This document shows, in pieces, positions 4,957 through 10,111 of a stretch of DNA of 10,111 bases. The stretch's first letter is position 1; each line of letters starts with the position of its first letter. The translations under genes and the position numbers were made by a program. The notes below the pieces were generated by a model. The model ran no database searches. It saw only the letters and a list, made by a program, of their open reading frames with translations, and was not told where the DNA came from. The stretch lies in contig VSQE01000085.1 of NCBI GenBank assembly GCA_009775705.1, forward strand, positions 1-10,111, in the 5' to 3' direction. Origin of the DNA: Prevotellamassilia sp. (GTDB lineage: Bacteria > Bacteroidota > Bacteroidia > Bacteroidales > Bacteroidaceae).

Positions 4957-7911
4957 ATGAAAAAAACAATAATTTTTTTATTAGGTCTTCTGCTGACGGC
5001 CGCCTTGCACGCTACCATAAAAATAGACAGCGGCAAAAAGTATTATTTCGTATGCGACCTGTGGGAAAGCGGGTCTATGGTATTGGGAAACAATCACGGA
5101 GCAGCGCCTTTCATCTATTACGATGCCACATCCGGACAACTCCATGAAGACAGTTATTGGCTGATTACGGAAGACGGTAACGGATATTACACCATCTGCA
5201 ATGCCCAAAGCAAACAATACTTGGTAGCCGTTGACGGCCGCCTGACAGATGACAGCGGCAACTATACGGCAAAAGGCCTTCAACTGAGAAACACTGTAAC
5301 CGATGATACCGGCCGATGGATCTTCCGAGAAAACTCAAACGGAGCCGTCTATATTCTGAACGCCGACAATAGTTCTATAGGAGTGAACATCCGCACTGAC
5401 GGAACGAACCTTGTCGGGACCTATCCTTTCGGAGGCACCAGCAACGAATTGTTCCACATCTACAACGAACAGGGAAAATCCATAACAGATGACTCAACCG
5501 ATGGAGACACGGACTCCTCCATTACAGGCATGAGCGGGAAAACTCCTAACGGTGAATATTGGGAGCGTACCGGACTGGCTATGCCTATAGTCCTCACAAC
5601 TGACACGAAGCAGCCCGTTCTTTACAAAATACGGAATGTACGCTCCGGCATGTATGCTGTAGAAAACGACGGGGAGCTCTATCAAAGCAGCAACAACGGC
5701 ACCAACTTCTACTTCATGGCAGCCAACAACTACATAAATATATATAGTGAAGATGGCAAATACATTTCGACAGAATTCTATCGTTCCGGGAACGGCCGGA
5801 CTCCCCTTCGTCTCTACACGGGAAATACAAAAGGAACCAATATCTGGGATTTCTCCTACTACAACAGCAACACGCAATATTCGGGATATGCTATAAGCAA
5901 ACAGGACAACCTGCCGGAAGAAGGCAGCACCGAAATATGGGCACAGAGTTCCTATCTGTTCTGGAACGATTATAATCTGGGAGACAAAAATGTCATCGGT
6001 CTTTATGATTGTGACGAAGGTTCCACCTTTATATTCTGTTCATCGGACAACCGCCATCTAGAGCATCTTCTTGAAAACGGCATAACTTTCGATGGAACCG
6101 TCACCACCTCCTTCAAATCCTGCATCGACTCTCTGCGCCTGAACGATAAAGATCTGGTGTATGACCAGAAAAACAAAAACTATATGTTCAGCCTGCCCGA
6201 AAGTTTGCGGGGAGGACAGACCTTTACAGGGACTGTTCACCTGAAGTTGAAACCGACCGTCCCTGCCGGCACACGCCTGCTCGTAAACGGACAACAACCG
6301 GACGAGAATAACAATATCACACTCACAAACGTCTCCTGCGCCGAGCCGTATAGCCTGTCTCTTGTCAATGAAGACAATGAGGTGATTGTCTCATCAACAC
6401 TCAGCTTCACATTTCTGCCTATCGTAGAAATCAATGTACCCAGTTGTTCTGGTAGCATATATACGACCGGAACCATACGCGTCAACGACGGCGGAACTGC
6501 CGGTTACGACTCCACTTTTGTCGCAGCTTACCGTTACCGCGGAGCTTCAGCCCAAAACTATGCCAAAAAAAGCTACGCCATCAAACTACGTGACGAGAGT
6601 GGAAATTCCGTAGACCGTGAATTTTTCGGCCTGAGAAATGACAACAACTGGATACTCGATGCAATGGCTGTAGACAAATCCTGTATGCGCAACCGCGTCT
6701 CCACCGATCTGTGGAACGATTTTGCCACAAAACCATATCACCGCCGCGAAGGATGGGAGCCCAAAGCCCGTACCGGAACACGCGGACGTTTTGTCGAAGT
6801 ATTTCTGAACGGCACCTATCACGGGCTGTATTGCATGACTGAAAAAATGGACCGCAAACAGCTTAAACTGAAAAAATACGTGGCAGCCACAGAAACGGAA
6901 CCTGCCGTCATTCACGGCTCTCTCTATAAATCCTCCCAATGGAATTATGAAGTGCTCATGGGGCACGAAATTGATTCCGAATATTTCCCGAAACGTGCTC
7001 CGGCATCCTATAACAACAACCTCCGCCAGGAAACATGGAGAGAATACGAAGTGAAATACCCGGATTATGAGGAAGAGAAAATAGACTGGGGCCCTCTCTG
7101 GAATGCCATCAACTTTGTAGCCACAAGTTCGGACGTAGAGTTCGACAATAAGTTTGACAACTATTTTGACCGTCCCGTCATCAACGACTACTACCTCTTC
7201 ATCGAACTGATGCTGGCCACAGACAACCACGGCAAAAATATGTTCTTCTTCAACTACGACCAACAGGGTGAAAAGCATGCGGAAAAAATAGGCATTACTC
7301 CTTGGGATCTTGACGGTACATGGGGCCGAAGATGGGACGGAAGCCGTTCCTACACACAGGCAGAACAGGATTACACCACTTTCCTGTGGGCTTACGAACA
7401 CGGTACACATACCATCTTCCATCGGTTGGCCAAAAGCACGTATAGGATATGGAGAAATACCCTGATGGAACGCTACGCACAGTTAAGACAGACATATTTC
7501 GACGAAGACCAGCTGATAGAACGCTTCACCGATTACGCCAGACTTTTTGCCGAAAGCCATGCCGACCAGCGTGAACAAAACAAATGGAGTTCGCTGCACA
7601 ATGATATCGAAGGAGATGTGGATTATATCACCGATTGGATCCGGACCCGTCTGGCCTACCTCGACAATCAATACGAGTACACCAAACCCGAGATACCCGA
7701 TGGCATCGTTTCGATCGAGAACAGCCACCTAGGCATTTCAGGAGGAAAGGGATCCATTGCGATAAACGCCACCTACCCGACGACTTTACACATATACAAT
7801 GCGGGAGGAGTTCTTGTGCGTACCGTAAACGTCAAGGATAACTTTACAGTGGTTGAAGGATTCACACCTGGCGTATATATCATTGCAGGCAAAAAAGTGA
7901 TAGTCCTATAA
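4957..7911 (+). CDS. Secreted CotH kinase-family protein with N-terminal beta modules
   Basis: A 984-residue exported protein. A signal peptide covers about 1-19 (ending L-H-A). An upstream in-frame TTG at 4933 was rejected because it lies in the -7 promoter element and would precede the signal peptide. Residues 20-175 and 218-365 are two Tyr/Asn-rich, beta-trefoil-like modules (patterns such as Y-x-I-x-N and K-Y-I-S) joined by an Asp/Ser/Thr-rich linker. A beta-sandwich-like stretch (371-488) follows. The CotH domain spans about 489-900. It shows K-S-Y-A-I-K-L, F-F-G-L-R-N-D-N-N-W-I-L-D-A-M, R-N-R-V-S, V-F-L-N-G-T-Y-H-G-L-Y-C-M-T-E-K, D756-N-H-G-K-N761 and W-D784-L-D786-G-T-W-G. These correspond to the atypical kinase motifs of spore-coat CotH, so ATP-dependent phosphorylation of a secreted protein is possible. 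The last 70 residues form a short beta tail ending G-V-Y-I-I-A-G-K-K-V. The target is unknown. Confidence 0.88.
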   Translation: MKKTIIFLLGLLLTAALHATIKIDSGKKYYFVCDLWESGSMVLGNNHGAAPFIYYDATSGQLHEDSYWLITEDGNGYYTICNAQSKQYLVAVDGRLTDDSGNYTAKGLQLRNTVTDDTGRWIFRENSNGAVYILNADNSSIGVNIRTDGTNLVGTYPFGGTSNELFHIYNEQGKSITDDSTDGDTDSSITGMSGKTPNGEYWERTGLAMPIVLTTDTKQPVLYKIRNVRSGMYAVENDGELYQSSNNGTNFYFMAANNYINIYSEDGKYISTEFYRSGNGRTPLRLYTGNTKGTNIWDFSYYNSNTQYSGYAISKQDNLPEEGSTEIWAQSSYLFWNDYNLGDKNVIGLYDCDEGSTFIFCSSDNRHLEHLLENGITFDGTVTTSFKSCIDSLRLNDKDLVYDQKNKNYMFSLPESLRGGQTFTGTVHLKLKPTVPAGTRLLVNGQQPDENNNITLTNVSCAEPYSLSLVNEDNEVIVSSTLSFTFLPIVEINVPSCSGSIYTTGTIRVNDGGTAGYDSTFVAAYRYRGASAQNYAKKSYAIKLRDESGNSVDREFFGLRNDNNWILDAMAVDKSCMRNRVSTDLWNDFATKPYHRREGWEPKARTGTRGRFVEVFLNGTYHGLYCMTEKMDRKQLKLKKYVAATETEPAVIHGSLYKSSQWNYEVLMGHEIDSEYFPKRAPASYNNNLRQETWREYEVKYPDYEEEKIDWGPLWNAINFVATSSDVEFDNKFDNYFDRPVINDYYLFIELMLATDNHGKNMFFFNYDQQGEKHAEKIGITPWDLDGTWGRRWDGSRSYTQAEQDYTTFLWAYEHGTHTIFHRLAKSTYRIWRNTLMERYAQLRQTYFDEDQLIERFTDYARLFAESHADQREQNKWSSLHNDIEGDVDYITDWIRTRLAYLDNQYEYTKPEIPDGIVSIENSHLGISGGKGSIAINATYPTTLHIYNAGGVLVRTVNVKDNFTVVEGFTPGVYIIAGKKVIVL

Positions 7912-7932
7912 ACAAACTATAAAAAGAGCAAC

Positions 7933-7978
7933 AGAAATGTGGGGATGAACCGGCACTATCGGACATTTCCACATTTCT
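7933..7978 (+). promoter_or_regulatory. Long hairpin between the CotH and membrane-protein genes
   Basis: Positions 7933-7947 pair with 7964-7978 as a 15-bp stem with two G-U pairs, the outer ten pairs being perfect. After a small internal loop, a further 3-bp CCG/CGG stem (7950-7952 with 7960-7962) caps it with a 7-nt loop. There is no clear T-run after it on the plus strand, and I found no good TAnnTTTG promoter between it and the next gene. It is better explained as an mRNA processing, stability or attenuation element that sets the level of the downstream genes than as a full terminator. Confidence 0.5.
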
Positions 7979-8030
7979 ATCTTCATTTCTCCGACTCAAA
8001 AAATACGAGGCACTCTGAAAACCTGAAATT

Positions 8031-9704
8031 ATGAAAAATAAAAAAACTGAAGCAAGCACCAAAAACATTCAATCACGAACTCCCAAACACGAGAGCAACC
8101 ATTCGGATAAGAAAAAACGTTTCATAAGATTATCACCTTATCTATTGGGTTTTATCTTCATATTTATCTTCTGTTCATTTATTTACGGAGATGTCTTCAC
8201 ACGGGCGGAACAAGACAGTTTCTTCACCTTTGATGCCACCTCCATGAAGTTTCTGACAGACCAAAGTCTTGGGTATATCTACTGGGGAGGCCGCTTCATC
8301 CTGATCGCTTTCAAGAGCATGTGGACCGGAGCCTTACTACTCAGCCTAATTCTCACAGGCACAGCCTGGTGTCTGGCTTCCTCCATGTCTCTCCCTCCTC
8401 GCCTGCGCGGTCTGTCTTTTCTCGTCCCGTTCCTCATATTGGGATGGATGGTATGGCGCGGGACCAGCATCTATTACAAAAACGAACCGTCCCTCATCGT
8501 TCTCGTCCCCCTCGGTATCTTGTTGTTGTCGGCTATCTTAGCCGGTGCCAGTGCTTTGCTCCGCAAGAAGAAAGCCAAAGACTCATCGTGCAAAATTTCA
8601 GCACTGAACCAAGGGAACCTCTGTATCGTCCTGTTCAGCGTCATTCTTTATAGCTGTACTTTGATATTCAACCAGAACGAGATTCTGACAGCACGCATGC
8701 AAAACAGCATTCTCCGCGAAGATTTCAACAACCTGGTAGAAGACGGTCTCAGTGCCCGCCATCCTTCGAGAGCCGTTGCCGCATACTATACCATAGGACT
8801 GATACAAACAGATCAACTTTACGACCGTTTGTTCCAAATTCCGTTCAATTTTCCGGAGACAACACGCCTGGACAAAAAAGACGGAAGCGAGGAGTATGGC
8901 ATCTTCCTGGCCGACTGCAATTTTTTTGCCGGTCTGCTGAACCCCTCCTACCACATGGCCCTGGAACATATCGTAATGAACGGTCCCCGTCTGTACTATC
9001 TGAAGCGCTTGGCCATCTGCTCCGTTATGAAAGGAGAAAAAGAGCTGTCACGCAAATACATGAAAATCATAGAAAGCATACCCTTCGAGAAATCCTTCGT
9101 TAACAAATATTCCCCCATGATAGACCATCCCGAACTGGCAAAGAATGATCCGGTACTCTCGCGTGTATACGCTCTTGAACCTCTTGAGAATCGTTTTGAG
9201 CAAAACTACCGCGCCCCAGCCTTTTTGGGATATAACATAGGCCTGCGGAGCGGACGCGAAGCCGCACTCATTCCTTCGATCATGGCCTGTCTATATTCCA
9301 AAGATCTTCCCAACGCCATGGAACGTGCGCTTCAACTGCGCCGGAACGGAACTCCCCTCTCTCCCGCCTTGCAGCAAGCCATCGTCATTTTCGGCCAAAA
9401 ACAGCCGGGCATATTCCAACATTTCCCGGAACTGGCCCCTGGGGCAGGTGGCAGATTCGGCAATGGATCGGAATTCTTCCTGCGCGACTTCTTCAACGAT
9501 GTACAAACATACTACCGTGAAAAATACAATGACACAGCCGACTGGAAACAACGCATGACCACCGACCTGAAAAACGGAATCCCCACCGACCTGCTGGACC
9601 TGCTAAAAGAAAAATGGCTGGGAAACTACGTATTCTACTATTACTGCCAGAACATACGTCCCAAAAAGCAAGAAGACAACAGTCACAACAGCGGCGTCAA
9701 TTGA
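8031..9704 (+). CDS. Multi-pass inner-membrane protein, DUF6057-like
   Basis: A 557-residue membrane protein of unknown function. A Lys-rich N-terminus (1-33) is followed by five predicted membrane helices at about 35-53, 98-117, 126-144, 153-176 and 197-214, and then a soluble part of about 340 residues rich in helices, which looks like a tetratricopeptide or other helical-repeat array. The segment E60-Q-D-S-F-F-T-F-D and the following G-Y-I-Y-W-G-G-R-F-I-L resemble what I remember of the DUF6057 family, large Bacteroides membrane proteins with the same helix-then-repeat layout; this assignment is from memory. The gene lacks a recognisable promoter of its own and is followed after 30 nt by a lipoprotein gene. 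The pair probably works together in the envelope and is probably read from the CotH promoter. Confidence 0.75.
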   Translation: MKNKKTEASTKNIQSRTPKHESNHSDKKKRFIRLSPYLLGFIFIFIFCSFIYGDVFTRAEQDSFFTFDATSMKFLTDQSLGYIYWGGRFILIAFKSMWTGALLLSLILTGTAWCLASSMSLPPRLRGLSFLVPFLILGWMVWRGTSIYYKNEPSLIVLVPLGILLLSAILAGASALLRKKKAKDSSCKISALNQGNLCIVLFSVILYSCTLIFNQNEILTARMQNSILREDFNNLVEDGLSARHPSRAVAAYYTIGLIQTDQLYDRLFQIPFNFPETTRLDKKDGSEEYGIFLADCNFFAGLLNPSYHMALEHIVMNGPRLYYLKRLAICSVMKGEKELSRKYMKIIESIPFEKSFVNKYSPMIDHPELAKNDPVLSRVYALEPLENRFEQNYRAPAFLGYNIGLRSGREAALIPSIMACLYSKDLPNAMERALQLRRNGTPLSPALQQAIVIFGQKQPGIFQHFPELAPGAGGRFGNGSEFFLRDFFNDVQTYYREKYNDTADWKQRMTTDLKNGIPTDLLDLLKEKWLGNYVFYYYCQNIRPKKQEDNSHNSGVN

Positions 9705-9734
9705 TAAAGAAAACACACAAGCAATCAGACAAAT

Positions 9735-10111
9735 ATGAAAAAAAACATCTTCCATATCCTTCTTTCAGTTCTGTTATCCGCCGGATGCAGTTCAGATGTA
9801 TCCATCCCTTCCGACAGTATTTCCACCAAAGAGCAGGCTTCTATCTATCCCGATTACCGCGACATCACCATTCCGCCCAACATCGCCCCTCTCAACATCC
9901 AGGCCAAATCTGAAGGAACAGAGTTCGTCATCTCCCTTGAAGGAAAAGGAGGGTCGCTCCTCGCCTCGGCATCTGAAGACGGAAAAATAGAATTCGACTC
10001 GCTCGAATGGCGCAACCTGCTCAAATCCAATCAAGGAAACGAACTCACTGTTACACTGTATGCCCTGCGCAACAACAAATGGGTAAAGCATCCTTCCTGG
10101 TCCGTCAATAT
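9735..10111 (+). CDS. Lipoprotein, N-terminal part (runs off the window); possibly PD40/TolB-like
   Basis: The frame is open from the ATG at 9735 to the window end, about 125 residues. The N-terminus is a lipoprotein signal with positive K2-K3, a hydrophobic run and L-S-A-G-C18. The Ser at -3 makes it a weaker lipobox, but Cys after Gly and the following S-S-D are typical. After a Ser-rich linker comes Y-P-D-Y-R-D-I-T-I-P-P-N-I-A-P-L-N-I (about 43-60), then a beta-rich domain. I recall this Y-P-D-Y…I-P-x-N-I-A-P-L-N block from Bacteroides lipoproteins annotated as TolB/PD40-repeat or cytochrome-c-like proteins encoded next to DUF6057 genes. The diagnostic C-terminal part lies outside the window, so this is tentative. 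It follows the membrane-protein gene by 30 nt and is probably cotranscribed. Confidence 0.8.
   Translation, partial: MKKNIFHILLSVLLSAGCSSDVSIPSDSISTKEQASIYPDYRDITIPPNIAPLNIQAKSEGTEFVISLEGKGGSLLASASEDGKIEFDSLEWRNLLKSNQGNELTVTLYALRNNKWVKHPSWSVN

Noticed and set aside
6586..7422. 278-residue minus-strand open frame
   Set aside because: Antisense to the CotH domain and composed of low-information Val/Phe-rich sequence.
9614..9913. 99-residue plus-strand frame across the membrane-protein/lipoprotein junction
   Set aside because: It overlaps two better-supported genes in another frame; the lipoprotein frame from 9735 has a signal peptide and Cys18.
1..10111. CRISPR array, tRNA or rRNA genes, insertion sequence with terminal repeats
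   Set aside because: No regularly spaced direct repeats, no tRNA-like or rRNA sequence and no transposase frame were seen.

Overview
The window looks like Bacteroides or a close Bacteroidales relative. Two promoter-like sites match the TAnnTTTG -7 motif of the Bacteroides sigma-ABfA factor very well and a third matches it exactly. Start codons are preceded by A-rich sequence rather than strong Shine-Dalgarno sites. The genes include families typical of gut Bacteroides: a 737-residue GH84 hexosaminidase collinear with B. thetaiotaomicron BtGH84, a secreted CotH-type protein, a DUF6057-like membrane protein and a lipoprotein.

Left part, minus strand (about 1-1660): a compact three-gene operon runs right to left, encoding a small zinc-ribbon protein, a DJ-1/PfpI-family protein and a GNAT acetyltransferase. 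The gaps are 4 and 1 nt. It has a Bacteroides-type -7 site far upstream and a leader of roughly 175 nt that holds several inverted repeats. The first 108 bases contain no gene I can support.

Middle, minus strand (about 1658-2534): decayed or mobile-looking material. It holds the 3' part of an AlbA_2/RecG-like ATP-binding regulator with no N-terminal half, overlapping a small charged, coiled-coil-like open frame that may itself be frameshifted.

Right part, plus strand (about 2552-10111): four long genes for envelope or exported proteins. The GH84 O-GlcNAcase/beta-N-acetylglucosaminidase has its own promoter and ends in a strong intrinsic terminator. The CotH-family protein has a promoter that overlaps that terminator, two N-terminal beta-rich modules, a CotH kinase-like domain and a short C-terminal tail. 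A 119-nt gap with a long hairpin leads to a five-helix membrane protein with a large soluble C-terminal part, and 30 nt later to a lipoprotein that runs off the window. The last three probably form one transcription unit. Taken together they suggest an envelope system handling glycans or modified proteins: GH84 removes GlcNAc-type sugars, and the CotH protein could phosphorylate or bind an exported protein. No experiment or known pathway that I can name ties these four genes together, so the joint function is inference.
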